A DNA stretch of 64,000 bases from Zhengella mangrovi (GTDB taxonomy: Bacteria; Pseudomonadota; Alphaproteobacteria; Rhizobiales; Rhizobiaceae), in the NCBI RefSeq assembly GCF_002727065.1, contig NZ_PDVP01000002.1, positions 496,001 through 560,000 of the forward strand. Reading direction: 5' to 3'. The position numbers and the translations under genes are program-made. This document shows positions 1-8,765 of the stretch, one piece after another. Below the pieces are notes generated by a model that worked only from the letters and a program-made list of their open reading frames with translations, was not told the origin of the DNA and did not search any database. Position 1 is the stretch's first letter. Each line of letters starts with the position of its first letter.

Positions 1-17
1 GGCGTCGCGGGCGGCGA

Positions 18-959
18 TCACGCCAGCGCGGCGAGCGCGGTGTCGATGTCGGCGGGCGTGTTGACGGCGATGCCGGACACGGACTTGTCGATGCGGCGCG
101 CCAGGCCGGTCAGGACCTTGCCGGAGCCGATCTCGTAGGCGGTGTCGATGCCGTTGGCGGCGAACCACTGGACGGTCTCGCGCCAGCGCACGCGGCCGGT
201 GACCTGTTCGACGAGGCGGGCGGCGATCTCGTCGGGATCGGTCAGCGGCGACACGGTGACATTGGCGATGACCGGAACGACCGGCGCCGCCTTGGCGACC
301 GTGGCCAGCGCCTCGCGCATGGCGTCGGCGGCAGGCGTCATCATGGCGGAATGGAACGGCGCGGAGACCGGCAGCATGATGGCGCGCTTGGCCCCCTTCT
401 CCGAGGCCAGTCCGGCGGCCTTCTCGACCGCGGCCTTGGCGCCGGAGATCACGATCTGGCCGCCGCCATTGTCATTGGCGATCTGGCACGGGCCGGCGGC
501 GGACGCCTCGTCACACACGGCGGCGACATCCGGCTCTTCCAGGCCGATGATGGCGGCCATGGCGCCCTCGCCGGCCGGAACGGCCGCCTGCATGGCATTG
601 CCGCGAATGCGCAGCAGCCGCGCGGTATCGGCCAGGGTAAACATGCCGGCGGCACAGAGCGCGGAATATTCGCCCAACGAATGGCCGGCGACGCAGGCCG
701 CCTTGTCCTTCAGCGAGAAACCGCGGGCTTCCATGACCCGCATGACGGCCATGGAAACCGCCATCAGCGCCGGCTGGGCATTGGCCGTCAGCGTCAGCGT
801 CTCTTCCGGCCCGTCCCACATGACAGACGAGAGCTTCTCGCCGAGCGCCTCGTCGACCTCGTCGAAGACGGCACGCGCCTCCGGAAAAGCGTCGGCCAGG
901 TCCTTGCCCATGCCCACCGACTGGCTGCCCTGGCCCGGAAACATGAAGGCGATCGCCAT
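18..959 (-). CDS. fabD: Malonyl-CoA:ACP transacylase FabD
   Basis: The 313-aa protein transfers malonyl from CoA to acyl carrier protein, the committed supply step of type II fatty-acid synthesis in the cytoplasm. Visible signatures are the oxyanion motif GQGSQ at residues 9-13, the nucleophile motif GHSLG with Ser94, an LLRIRG arginine near residue 119 that positions the malonyl carboxylate, and the catalytic His203 in PFHSAM. Length equals the usual family size. The ATG is preceded by AGGGAG about 10 nt upstream. It is transcribed away from the rpsF cluster; in Hyphomicrobiales fabG and acpP usually follow, which would lie outside the window. Confidence 0.97.
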   Translation of the reverse strand: MAIAFMFPGQGSQSVGMGKDLADAFPEARAVFDEVDEALGEKLSSVMWDGPEETLTLTANAQPALMAVSMAVMRVMEARGFSLKDKAACVAGHSLGEYSALCAAGMFTLADTARLLRIRGNAMQAAVPAGEGAMAAIIGLEEPDVAAVCDEASAAGPCQIANDNGGGQIVISGAKAAVEKAAGLASEKGAKRAIMLPVSAPFHSAMMTPAADAMREALATVAKAAPVVPVIANVTVSPLTDPDEIAARLVEQVTGRVRWRETVQWFAANGIDTAYEIGSGKVLTGLARRIDKSVSGIAVNTPADIDTALAALA

Positions 960-1182
960 GATGTTGTCGCTCCCTGATCTCTTGATTGCGCGGCTCGATC
1001 AAGTGCCCTCGTTGCGCAGGAGTGCGGCGAAAGTCAAGCGGCGGGTTGCGATTGCGCCGGTTCACGGCGCTCCGGGACGGCCGTTCCGCGGTGCGTTCCG
1101 GCAGCCGCAAATCCGCCACGATCGGGGCGCTGAGCTTGCCCCGCTCCGCTCCATTCCCGGCAGCGGCAGGGGACATGAACGC

Positions 1183-1491
1183 ATGCGCATGCGTGACACA
1201 GGGCCGGCAGCCATGCCCGAAACGGCTGCATTCCCGCTTTCCGGCATTCTCCCGCAACGCCGCGTCGTCAACGCGGCAGTCATCATGGGCGTGGTCGGCA
1301 TGACGCTGTTCATCGCCACGGAGGCCTACGCGGCGGCAGCGCTTTCAGCCTGGGCGGTCGGCGGGCTGCTTCATCTCGGGCAGACCACGACGCTCGTCAT
1401 CGGCGGCCTGTTCGCCATCGGCGCCACGGCCGCGACGGTGGCCTCGGCACGGCTTGCCTGGCACGCGGAAACCGATCCGGAAAACAATTGA
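1183..1491 (+). CDS. Small two-helix membrane protein, unknown function
   Basis: About 102 aa. I do not recognise the family. Two hydrophobic stretches are visible (roughly residues 28-52, with a VVGMTLFIATEAYAAAALSA-like core, and 66-88), separated by a short loop, so it is probably an inner-membrane protein. Third codon positions are strongly G/C and the reading frame looks coding. The start is uncertain: ATG 1183 has AGGGGA 9 nt upstream, while ATG 1189 and ATG 1213 are in frame and possible. It sits alone between fabD (opposite strand) and the rpsF promoter, and ends just before the rpsF promoter. Confidence 0.55.
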   Translation: MRMRDTGPAAMPETAAFPLSGILPQRRVVNAAVIMGVVGMTLFIATEAYAAAALSAWAVGGLLHLGQTTTLVIGGLFAIGATAATVASARLAWHAETDPENN

Positions 1492-1514
1492 CGCGGCGCT
1501 GTCCGCGGCCGGGC

Positions 1515-1542
1515 TTGCGCATCGGGCGAAATGCTGTATAAG
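1515..1542 (+). promoter_or_regulatory. Candidate promoter of the rpsF-rpsR operon
   Basis: TTGCGC at 1515-1520 and TATAAG at 1537-1542 are spaced by 16 bp and form a plausible sigma-70 type promoter. It would leave a leader of roughly 210 nt before the rpsF start, long for this genome. Assignment is by eye only. Confidence 0.45.
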
Positions 1543-1759
1543 CGCCCCGTTCTGCCGGTCATGGCCGGGGGTTGAACGGAGGGTTTTGTCCTTTTGACGG
1601 GGCAAAGCAGAAGCCAAACGGTCTTCGGCCTCCCTTCCCGTCTCCGCTCTCGACCGCACGCACGCGCCTTTCTTCTCCGCCACATGCGGATTTCCCGGAA
1701 AGTCGCAGAGGCTTAGCCGCCATGGACGGCAGACGGAAACGGAAGAAAGGCAGAGACAA

Positions 1760-2209
1760 ATGGCTCTTTACGAACATGTGTTCCTTGCCCGTCAGGACCT
1801 CTCGCAGCAGCAGGTCGACGCCCTTGTCGAACAGTACAAGGGTATCGTCGAGCAGGCTGGCGGGTCCTTCGGCAGGATCGAGAACTGGGGACTGAAGTCC
1901 CTGGCCTACCGGATCAACAAGAACCGCAAGGCCTACTACACGCTGATCAACATCGAGGCCCCGGCCGAGGCGATCAACGAGATCGAGCGCATGCAGCGCC
2001 TGTCGGAAGACGTGCTGCGTTACATGACCGTGCGCGTCGAAGAACACGAAGACGGCCCGTCGGCCATGATGACCCGCCGCGACGAGCGCGGTCCGCGTGG
2101 TGACCGTGGCGATCGCGGTCCGCGCGGCGATCGTGGTGACCGTGGCGATCGTGGTGACCGTGGCGATCGCGGTGACCGTGGCGACCGCGGCCCGCGCCGC
2201 GACAACTAA
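1760..2209 (+). CDS. rpsF: 30S ribosomal protein S6
   Basis: S6 binds S18 and the central domain of 16S rRNA in the small ribosomal subunit. The first 95 residues match the compact S6 fold ([15 protein letters not shown] start, then [15 protein letters not shown]). The 149-aa protein carries a tail at residues 111-146 made of twelve Gly-X-Arg triplets, mostly Gly-Asp-Arg, an extension beyond the usual 95-130 aa. The tail is encoded by a 9-nt-like GGN-GAY-CGN array (about 2090-2197). RBS and a 12-nt gap to rpsR support the operon rpsF-rpsR, followed by the membrane protein gene and rplI, the classic alphaproteobacterial arrangement. Confidence 0.97.
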   Translation: MALYEHVFLARQDLSQQQVDALVEQYKGIVEQAGGSFGRIENWGLKSLAYRINKNRKAYYTLINIEAPAEAINEIERMQRLSEDVLRYMTVRVEEHEDGPSAMMTRRDERGPRGDRGDRGPRGDRGDRGDRGDRGDRGDRGDRGPRRDN

Positions 2210-2221
2210 GGAGAACCGATC

Positions 2222-2470
2222 ATGGTCGACATCAACCAGATCCCGACCCGGCGTCCGTTCCACCGTCGCCGCAAGACCTGCCCGTTCTCCGGTGCCAATG
2301 CGCCGAAGATCGACTACAAGGACATCAAGCTCCTGCAGCGCTACATTTCCGAGCGCGGCAAGATCGTGCCGTCCCGCATCACGGCCGTCAGCCAGAAGAA
2401 GCAGCGCGAACTCGCCCGTGCGATCAAGCGCGCCCGCTTCTTGGGCCTGCTGCCCTACGTGGTGAAGTAA
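2222..2470 (+). CDS. rpsR: 30S ribosomal protein S18
   Basis: An 82-aa basic protein with the conserved S18 core ([15 protein letters not shown], then [20 protein letters not shown] and [16 protein letters not shown]). It forms a heterodimer with S6 on the small subunit platform. AAGGAG is placed 7 nt before the ATG. Second gene of the rpsF operon. Confidence 0.98.
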   Translation: MVDINQIPTRRPFHRRRKTCPFSGANAPKIDYKDIKLLQRYISERGKIVPSRITAVSQKKQRELARAIKRARFLGLLPYVVK

Positions 2471-2486
2471 GCAGACCGCATTCGCA

Positions 2487-2512
2487 GGGCCGGCGACCCC
2501 GGTTGCCGGCCC
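2487..2512 (+). terminator. GC-rich hairpin after rpsR (possible attenuator)
   Basis: Perfect 8-bp arms GGGCCGGC / GCCGGCCC around a 10-nt loop, 17 nt after the rpsR stop. There is no T-run, so it is more likely a transcript-stability or partial attenuation hairpin between the ribosomal protein genes and the membrane protein gene than a full terminator. Confidence 0.3.
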
Positions 2513-2620
2513 CGCAGCACCAGACCAGAAGGCCCCGCGTGAACGGCACGCGGACGCCACGACAAACCCGGGTTGGGGACCGCGTCCCCTAACTGCTTGA
2601 ACAAGCAGGACAGCAAGCGA

Positions 2621-3574
2621 ATGAACAGACAGACCATCGCCATTGGCGCCGGCATCCTGGCCGGCCTTGCAACCGCGGCGCTCTCGGCAGCGATGAGCGG
2701 CGGCATGGCGTTCCTGTTCATGCTCTCTCCCCTGCCGCTGATGCTGGCCGCGCTCGGCTTCGGCGCCATTTCCGGCCTTGCCGCCGCGCTGACGACGGTC
2801 GTCGTCGTTGGCGCCATGGCCGGTCTGATCGGCGCGGCGGTCGTCGCCGCGATCATCGTCGTTCCCTCCGTTCTGGCGGCGCAACTGGCCAACCTCGCCC
2901 GCCCGGCCGAGGAAGTCGGCGGACCGGCCGGCAAGCTGGTGTGGTTTCCGCTCGCCGACATCCTTTTCTACACCGGCCTGGCGATTGCCGCCGGGTTCAT
3001 CGTCACCGGCATCATCCACGGCTACGGCGATGCTTTCGGAACCGAGCTGACTGCCCGCCTGATGGAAGCGATGCAGCAGGCCGATCCGCAGATGCAGCTG
3101 ACCAGCGACCAGATGAGCGAGCTTGCGGCGATGATGACCGCGCTTCTGCCGGCGCAACTGCCCTTCGTGTGGATGTGCGTGCTGGTCGCCAACCTCTACA
3201 CCGCGCTGGCGCTTGCCAACCGTGCGGGACAGCTGAAACGCCCCCATGACGCCTGGCCGATGGCGCTGCGCATGCCGCGCGCCGCACTGCCCGTCTTCGC
3301 GGTGGCGATGCTGCTGACGCTGGCGAGCGGCGGCCTCGGCCATATCGGCTCGGCGGTCTCGGGCGCCATGGCGGCCGGCTTCATGATGGCCGGGTTCGCC
3401 ATGCTGCACGAGCGCTCGATGGGCAAGCCGTGGCGGCCCGCCGCGCTGGGCGCGGCCTATCTCGCCGCCCTGTTCTTCATTCCCGTCCTGCTGATCTTCG
3501 CGATGGCAGGGCTGACCGACACGCGCCGCCCGGCAGGCATTTCGGATGCCGGCGGTCCACCACCCCTTCCCTGA
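2621..3574 (+). CDS. DUF2232-like polytopic membrane protein
   Basis: A 317-aa inner-membrane protein with about eight hydrophobic helices. Proteins of this type (DUF2232/YybS-like) commonly sit between rpsR and rplI in alphaproteobacteria; function is unknown. The start chosen is ATG 2621 (MNRQTIAIGAG), preceded by AGGA; an upstream in-frame ATG at 2573 would add a hydrophilic stretch without a good RBS. The C-terminus is Pro/Gly rich. Its fixed position between ribosomal protein genes suggests co-transcription, but nothing in the sequence shows a ribosomal role. Confidence 0.85.
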   Translation: MNRQTIAIGAGILAGLATAALSAAMSGGMAFLFMLSPLPLMLAALGFGAISGLAAALTTVVVVGAMAGLIGAAVVAAIIVVPSVLAAQLANLARPAEEVGGPAGKLVWFPLADILFYTGLAIAAGFIVTGIIHGYGDAFGTELTARLMEAMQQADPQMQLTSDQMSELAAMMTALLPAQLPFVWMCVLVANLYTALALANRAGQLKRPHDAWPMALRMPRAALPVFAVAMLLTLASGGLGHIGSAVSGAMAAGFMMAGFAMLHERSMGKPWRPAALGAAYLAALFFIPVLLIFAMAGLTDTRRPAGISDAGGPPPLP

Positions 3575-3604
3575 ACACTCCGGATCCAACGAAAGGAAAC
3601 ACCA

Positions 3605-4216
3605 ATGGACGTCATCCTGCTCGAACGCATCGCGAAGCTCGGCCACATGGGCGACACCGTGAAGGTCAAGGACGGCTTTGCCCGCAACTTCCTGCTGCCG
3701 CAGGGCAAGGCGCTGCGCGCCAACGCCGCCAACAAGGCCCGTTTCGAGGCCGAGCGCGCCCAGCTGGAAGCCCGCAACAACGAACGCAAGGCGGAAGCCT
3801 CCACGATCGCCGAAGGCCTCGACGGCAAGTCGTTCATCGTGGTTCGCGCCGCCGGTGAGACGGGCCAGCTCTACGGTTCGGTCGCCGCGCGCGACGTCGC
3901 CGAGATCCTGGCCGGCGAAGGCTTCGCGGTCGGCCGCAACATGGTCAACCTGAACCAGCCGATCAAGGCGATCGGCCTCAGCGACGTCGTCATCGCCCTG
4001 CACCCGGAAGTCGAGGTCACGGTGACGCTCAACGTCGCCCGTTCGACCGACGAGGCCGAGCGCCAGGCCCGCGGTGAGGACCTCACCTCCGCCGAGGCCA
4101 TCTACGGCGAGGACATCAACGACGCCGCCCGTCCGGACGAGTTCTTCACCGGCGACGAGGAAGAAGGCTACGAGGAAGGCGAGGCTTCGGCCGAGGAAGG
4201 CGAAGACAACGCCTGA
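3605..4216 (+). CDS. rplI: 50S ribosomal protein L9
   Basis: L9 binds 23S rRNA near the L1 stalk with its N-domain and projects an elongated C-domain. The N-domain is clear: [20 protein letters not shown] and the [13 protein letters not shown] rRNA-binding loop at residues 24-36. At 203 aa it is longer than the enterobacterial protein (about 149 aa) because of a strongly acidic C-terminal tail rich in Glu (about residues 150-203), as in other alphaproteobacteria. AAGGAAAC precedes the ATG. It closes the rpsF-rpsR-DUF2232-rplI unit and is followed by an intrinsic terminator. Confidence 0.97.
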   Translation: MDVILLERIAKLGHMGDTVKVKDGFARNFLLPQGKALRANAANKARFEAERAQLEARNNERKAEASTIAEGLDGKSFIVVRAAGETGQLYGSVAARDVAEILAGEGFAVGRNMVNLNQPIKAIGLSDVVIALHPEVEVTVTLNVARSTDEAERQARGEDLTSAEAIYGEDINDAARPDEFFTGDEEEGYEEGEASAEEGEDNA

Positions 4217-4241
4217 TCCTGCCCCTGGCAGACAGACCGCG

Positions 4242-4278
4242 AAAGCGCCCGGTCCCCGCGGCCGGGCGCTTTTCTTTC
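4242..4278 (+). terminator. Intrinsic terminator after rplI
   Basis: An 11-bp perfect stem AAAGCGCCCGG / CCGGGCGCTTT with a 9-nt loop, followed by the T-rich tract TTCTTTC. It lies 25 nt after the rplI stop and separates the ribosomal unit from dnaB. Confidence 0.85.
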
Positions 4279-4357
4279 GCCTGCCATGGCCGATAATGAA
4301 CGGCCCGATTCGGCCCCGCGACCTGTCAAGGCGGCGGGGCGGCCGGGGGGCGAATAG

Positions 4358-4378
4358 TTATCCCCAGCCTGTGAGTAA
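4358..4378. promoter_or_regulatory. Inverted pair of DnaA-box-like 9-mers upstream of dnaB
   Basis: TTATCCCCA (one mismatch to TTATCCACA) and, after 3 bp, TGTGAGTAA, which on the other strand reads TTACTCACA (two mismatches). The pair is a near dyad placed 106 bp before the dnaB start and after the rplI terminator, so it lies in the dnaB promoter region. DnaA binding is an inference from the motif. Confidence 0.4.
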
Positions 4379-4484
4379 CGTGGGTAAGCCGCCCGGGAAG
4401 CGAAAGCCGCCGGATGCGGCTTGCGCGGGCTGACAGGACGTCTAAACCGGGACCCTGGCAGGGTGGAAAGACGAGGCAGGACCA

Positions 4485-5972
4485 ATGGCCGAGGCGGCAC
4501 GCAAACTCGACAGCAAGGACAACGCGCTCTACCGCGAGGCTCCCAACAACATCGAGGCCGAACAGGCGCTGCTCGGCGCCATCCTGGTCAACAACGACGC
4601 GTTCTACCGGGTCTCCGACTTCCTCAAGCCGGTGCATTTCTACGAGGCGCTGCACCGCAAGATCTTCGAGACCGCCGGCGAACTGATCCGCATGGGCAAG
4701 TCCGCCAACCCGGTGACGCTCAAGACCTTCCTGCCGGCGGAGGAGCGCGTCGGCGACATGACCGTCGCCCACTACCTGGCGCGGCTGGCGGCCGAGGCCG
4801 TGACGATCATCAACGCCGAGGACTACGGCCGGGCAATCTACGACCTGGCGACCCGGCGCGCGCTGATCACCATCGGCGAGGACATGGTCAACATCGCCTT
4901 CGACGCGCCGGTGGACATGGCGCCGCAGGAGCAGATCGAGGATGCCGAGCGGCGGCTGTTCGAACTGGCCGAGACCGGGCGCTACGATGGCGGTTTCCAG
5001 AGCTTCACCGACGCGGTCAAGACGGCCGTCGACATGGCCGGGGCGGCCTACCAGCGCGAGGGCCACCTGTCGGGCATCTCGACCGGCTTCCGCGACATCG
5101 ACCGGCGGCTCGGCGGCCTGCAGCCCTCCGACCTCATCATCCTGGCCGGGCGTCCTGCCATGGGCAAGACGTCGCTGGCCACCAACATCGCCTTCAACGT
5201 GGCGGCGGCCTACGAACCGGCCGAACAGGCCGACGGGTCGGTCAAGGCGGAGCGCGGCGGCGTGGTCGGCTTCTTCAGCCTGGAAATGTCGGCCGAGCAG
5301 CTCGCCACGCGTATCATCTCCGAACAGACGGAAATCTCGTCGTCCAAGATCCGCCGCGGCGAGATCACCGAGACGGATTTCGAGAAGCTGGTGGCCTGCT
5401 CGGAAATGCTGCAGCGGGTGCCGCTCTACATCGACCAGACGGGCGGCATCTCGATCGCCCAGCTGACGGCGCGGGCGCGGCGGCTGAAGCGCCAGCGGGG
5501 GCTCGACGTCATCGTGATCGACTACGTCCAGCTGATGCAGGGCTCGTCGAAATCGAGTCAGAACCGCGTGCAGGAGATCACCGAGATCACCACGGGGCTG
5601 AAGGCGCTGGCCAAGGAACTCAACGTTCCGATCATTGCGCTGTCGCAGCTGTCGCGCCAGGTGGAAGCGCGCGACGACAAGCGCCCGCAGCTGGCGGACC
5701 TGCGCGAATCGGGCTCCATCGAGCAGGACGCCGACGTGGTGCTCTTCGTCTACCGCGACGAATACTACATGCAGAACCGCGAGCCGGAGGAAGGCACGGC
5801 GGAACATGCCACCTGGCTGGAGAAATTCGAGCGCGTGAAGGGCAAGGCGGAAATGATCATCGCCAAGCAGCGCCACGGCCCGACGGGCACCGTCGAACTC
5901 GCCTTCGAGGGCCAGTTCACGCGCTTCTCCGACCTGGCCGAGGAGGACCGGCTGCCGGAGCGCTTCGAGTGA
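4485..5972 (+). CDS. dnaB: Replicative DNA helicase DnaB
   Basis: The 495-aa hexameric helicase unwinds DNA ahead of the replication fork. The N-terminal primase-interacting domain occupies residues 15-125 and begins with the NNIEAEQALLGAIL signature. The RecA-like C-domain has Walker A GRPAMGKTS at 222-230, the DVIVIDYVQLM Walker B and the SQLSRQVE segment. No intein interrupts it. Downstream, alr begins on the last base of the final sense codon (GTGA overlap), so the two genes are translationally coupled. Confidence 0.98.
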   Translation: MAEAARKLDSKDNALYREAPNNIEAEQALLGAILVNNDAFYRVSDFLKPVHFYEALHRKIFETAGELIRMGKSANPVTLKTFLPAEERVGDMTVAHYLARLAAEAVTIINAEDYGRAIYDLATRRALITIGEDMVNIAFDAPVDMAPQEQIEDAERRLFELAETGRYDGGFQSFTDAVKTAVDMAGAAYQREGHLSGISTGFRDIDRRLGGLQPSDLIILAGRPAMGKTSLATNIAFNVAAAYEPAEQADGSVKAERGGVVGFFSLEMSAEQLATRIISEQTEISSSKIRRGEITETDFEKLVACSEMLQRVPLYIDQTGGISIAQLTARARRLKRQRGLDVIVIDYVQLMQGSSKSSQNRVQEITEITTGLKALAKELNVPIIALSQLSRQVEARDDKRPQLADLRESGSIEQDADVVLFVYRDEYYMQNREPEEGTAEHATWLEKFERVKGKAEMIIAKQRHGPTGTVELAFEGQFTRFSDLAEEDRLPERFE

Positions 5973-7117
5973 GCCTGCCGTCCGCCGATCCGCGCATCGC
6001 CACGGCCCGCCTGACCGTCGATCTCGACGCGCTGGCATGGAACTACCGGCTGCTCGCCGAGTGGTCCGGCCAGGCCAATGCCGCCGCCGTCGTCAAGGCG
6101 GATGCCTATGGCACGGGGCTGGAGCAGGCCGGCACAGCGCTGGCCGGGGCCGGATGCGAGACCTTCTTCGTGGCCGTGCCCGAAGAGGCGGTGCGCCTGA
6201 AGCGCGTGCTGCCGGGCGCCCAGGTGTTCGTGCTGTCGGGGATCTTCGACGAGGAGAGCGCGGCCGTGGTGGCCGAGGCCGGCGCGGTGCCGATCCTCAA
6301 TTCGCTGGACCAGATTGATCTCTGGGCGGGCTACTGGAAGGCGCGCGGATCCCGCCGGCCCTGCGCCATCCATGTCGACACGGGCATGAACCGGCTTGGC
6401 CTGTCGGAAGCCGAAGCGCTGGCCTTCGCCGACCGCAATGCGCGCGATCATCTCGTCACGCCCATCCTGCTGATGAGCCACCTGGCCTGCGCCGACCAGC
6501 GCGACCATCCGCTCAACCGGCAGCAACTGGACACCTTTCAACGGGTTCGCAGCGCTTTCGGAGACATCGAATCAAGCCTGGCCAACTCGGCCGGCGTTTT
6601 TCTCGGCTCCGATTACCATTTCGAGCTGACCCGGCCGGGTATCGCCCTTTATGGCGGCGAAGCGGCCAGCGGCATGGCAAACCCGATGCGCGCGGTCGTC
6701 AGGGCGGAGGCGCGCATCCTGCAGGTGCGCCGCGTGCGCGCGGGCGAGCCCGTCTCCTACGGCGCGGCGCAGGCGCTGGAGCGCGACAGCCTGGTGGCGG
6801 TCTGCGGCGCCGGCTATGCCGACGGCTATCACCGCGCCGGATCGGGTGCCGGCGTGCCGCTGCGCGGCAGCGTCGCGGGCGGTTTTCACGGCGCGCTCGC
6901 CGGTCACCGCGTTCCCGTGGTCGGGCGGGTGACCATGGACCTGACGCTGTTCGACATCACCGATGTTCCCGATGCCGGGATCGCGGGCGCCGAATGGATC
7001 GAGCTGTTCGGCGGAACGATCCCGCTGGATGACGCGGCGCGGGCGGCGGGCACCATCGGCTACGAGCTGCTCACCAGTCTCGGCGCGCGCTACCACCGCC
7101 GGCATGTCGGCGGCTGA
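5969..7117 (+). CDS. alr: Alanine racemase
   Basis: A PLP enzyme of 382 aa interconverting L- and D-alanine for peptidoglycan. The PLP lysine is in AVVKADAYGTG (Lys43), and the catalytic tyrosine is in CGAGYADGYHR in the C-terminal beta-domain, with the VGRVTMDLT metal/PLP-phosphate region after it. The start is GTG 5969, overlapping the dnaB stop by 4 nt; this matches the family N-terminus (ARLTVDLDALAWNYR). The dnaB-alr-radA order is common in Hyphomicrobiales; here a vWA gene is inserted between alr and radA. Confidence 0.96.
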   Translation: MSLPSADPRIATARLTVDLDALAWNYRLLAEWSGQANAAAVVKADAYGTGLEQAGTALAGAGCETFFVAVPEEAVRLKRVLPGAQVFVLSGIFDEESAAVVAEAGAVPILNSLDQIDLWAGYWKARGSRRPCAIHVDTGMNRLGLSEAEALAFADRNARDHLVTPILLMSHLACADQRDHPLNRQQLDTFQRVRSAFGDIESSLANSAGVFLGSDYHFELTRPGIALYGGEAASGMANPMRAVVRAEARILQVRRVRAGEPVSYGAAQALERDSLVAVCGAGYADGYHRAGSGAGVPLRGSVAGGFHGALAGHRVPVVGRVTMDLTLFDITDVPDAGIAGAEWIELFGGTIPLDDAARAAGTIGYELLTSLGARYHRRHVGG

Positions 7118-7241
7118 TCACGGAATTCGGGCGATGTGTCACCTCCGCGGCGGCACACGCTGAGAGTTTGAAACAAGCTTTAGCAACCCGCGCGACCATT
7201 TCTTAGACCGCCGCTGCTATCGATTGCCACGTGTGCAATCT

Positions 7242-8624
7242 ATGGGGGTATCGGTGTCTATATTAGGTACTTTTGATTTAGTTGGCATGTGGCGCCGTTT
7301 CCGTGAAAGCCGGAAGGGAAGCATCGGTCCGGCCGCGGCGGTGATCATGCCGGTCCTGGCGCTGTCCGTGGCCATCACGCTTGAAACCGCCGACCAGTCG
7401 CGGATCAAGGGGATGATGCAGGCGTCGCTCGATGGCGCGCTGCTGGCCGTGTCCGCCAAGGCGAAGGCCATGAGTGGCCGCACGCCGGTGTTCTTCATGA
7501 TGCCCTTCCTGAAGGCGGCCTTCATTCAGGACTATTCCGCGAACTTCTCGCAGGTGATGTACGGCAATTCCGACTTCACGCTGAACGAGGAAGACCTGAC
7601 GCTGACGTATGATGCGGCCACCAAGACAGCATCGGCCCAGGTCTCCTTTTCGAACCCGGCGACCTTTGCGCTCATCCTCAACAAGACGAGTTTCGACTTC
7701 AAGGTCGAGGGGAAGACGAAGCTGGATACCGACAAGCGGTACTTCGTCATCGACATCGTCATGTGCATCGACGCGACGGGATCCATGCAGAACACCCTGG
7801 ACGGCGTCACAAAAAGCGCGGGCACGTTCAACACGGACCTGCGCGATGCCATCGGCCTGCCGCCCGGGGACGAAACGGTGAAGGTCCGCGTACGCCCGAT
7901 CTTCTACCGCGATACATGGGACACGCAACGGGTGCAGTACTGGTGGTACAGACCCAGCCTCTACTACAACTACTACACCAACTACCTCGTGCCGACCACG
8001 CGCGACCCCAAGTTCTATCCCGCCTTCCTCGCACGGCCCGATTTCATCGACCTCAATCCGAACCCGAGCACGAGACTGAACAGCGTCACCCAGAACACCG
8101 AGCTGGCCCATTATCTCGGTTCGCAGCGGGCGGCAGGCGGCGGCGACGGGCCTGAACTTGCCGAGCCATGCCTCAACGAAGGCATCCGGGCCGACTGGTA
8201 CAAGGTCGATTCCGCGGAATCCCGGGAGTTCTTCAACATCCCCGCCAGCACCGCCATCCGGCAGCTTGGCGAGGAACCGCCAGCCAGCGGCGACGTGGCC
8301 TATGTCAGCGTCGTGCCGGTCATCGCGTTCTGGACCGATGCGACCATGCAGCCGCTCACCTCCGCCTCGAACGACGTTTCCGCGACCACCCCGCGGACCT
8401 GGTCTGACTTCGAGGCCCTGTGGATGGACCCGGCGGTCATCAACCAGAAGCGCAAGATCCTGATCAGCTTCGGCCGGAACACCGGCACCGGCTGGGACAC
8501 CGTGACCAGGTGGGACCACTACGCCTATGGCGGCAGCCTTGCCGAAGGCAACACGCAGGCGGCGAAAATCATCGCCGAGGAGATCAAGCGCGTCGCGCCC
8601 GAGGTGATCCGCATTTCCAACTAG
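7242..8624 (+). CDS. TadE/TadG-like protein with von Willebrand A domain
   Basis: About 460 aa. The N-terminus has the Tad-type signal: basic segment, GSIGPAAAVIMPVLALSVAI hydrophobic helix and an ETADQSR motif, typical of TadE/TadG pilus-assembly proteins. From about residue 170 a vWA domain starts with DIVMCIDATGSM, a MIDAS variant (DxTxS). The rest contains a Tyr/Trp-rich insertion and a partly degenerate vWA end, as in TadG-like proteins of rhizobia. It stands alone, without tadABC or flp genes. Start uncertain: ATG 7242 is chosen; TTG 7224 and ATG 7287 are in frame. The 5' end (7238-7285) is unusually AT-rich for this genome. Confidence 0.75.
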   Translation: MGVSVSILGTFDLVGMWRRFRESRKGSIGPAAAVIMPVLALSVAITLETADQSRIKGMMQASLDGALLAVSAKAKAMSGRTPVFFMMPFLKAAFIQDYSANFSQVMYGNSDFTLNEEDLTLTYDAATKTASAQVSFSNPATFALILNKTSFDFKVEGKTKLDTDKRYFVIDIVMCIDATGSMQNTLDGVTKSAGTFNTDLRDAIGLPPGDETVKVRVRPIFYRDTWDTQRVQYWWYRPSLYYNYYTNYLVPTTRDPKFYPAFLARPDFIDLNPNPSTRLNSVTQNTELAHYLGSQRAAGGGDGPELAEPCLNEGIRADWYKVDSAESREFFNIPASTAIRQLGEEPPASGDVAYVSVVPVIAFWTDATMQPLTSASNDVSATTPRTWSDFEALWMDPAVINQKRKILISFGRNTGTGWDTVTRWDHYAYGGSLAEGNTQAAKIIAEEIKRVAPEVIRISN

Positions 8625-8737
8625 CCTCCCGACCGGTGCCGGCAGGTCCGGTCCGGCTTCACGGCCGGGCCGGGCCTGCGTTTTCCCGTGAAGACCGCCG
8701 CGTCGCGGTTGACGCCTGACGGCCGATCTGGCAGATG

Positions 8738-8752
8738 GAACATAAGTGGAAC
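8738..8752. promoter_or_regulatory. LexA (SOS) box at radA
   Basis: GAAC-N7-GAAC (GAACATAAGTGGAAC), a perfect match to the alphaproteobacterial LexA direct-repeat box. It ends 13 nt before the radA start codon and lies downstream of a TTGACG -35-like hexamer at 8709-8714, so LexA would sit over the -10/+1 region. Confidence 0.7.
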
Positions 8753-8765
8753 ATCTGGACGGCGC

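Noticed and set aside
1559-4003. Very long minus-strand frame over rpsF to rplI
   Set aside because: It is the complement of the ribosomal genes, with Arg/Gly-rich composition and no family match.
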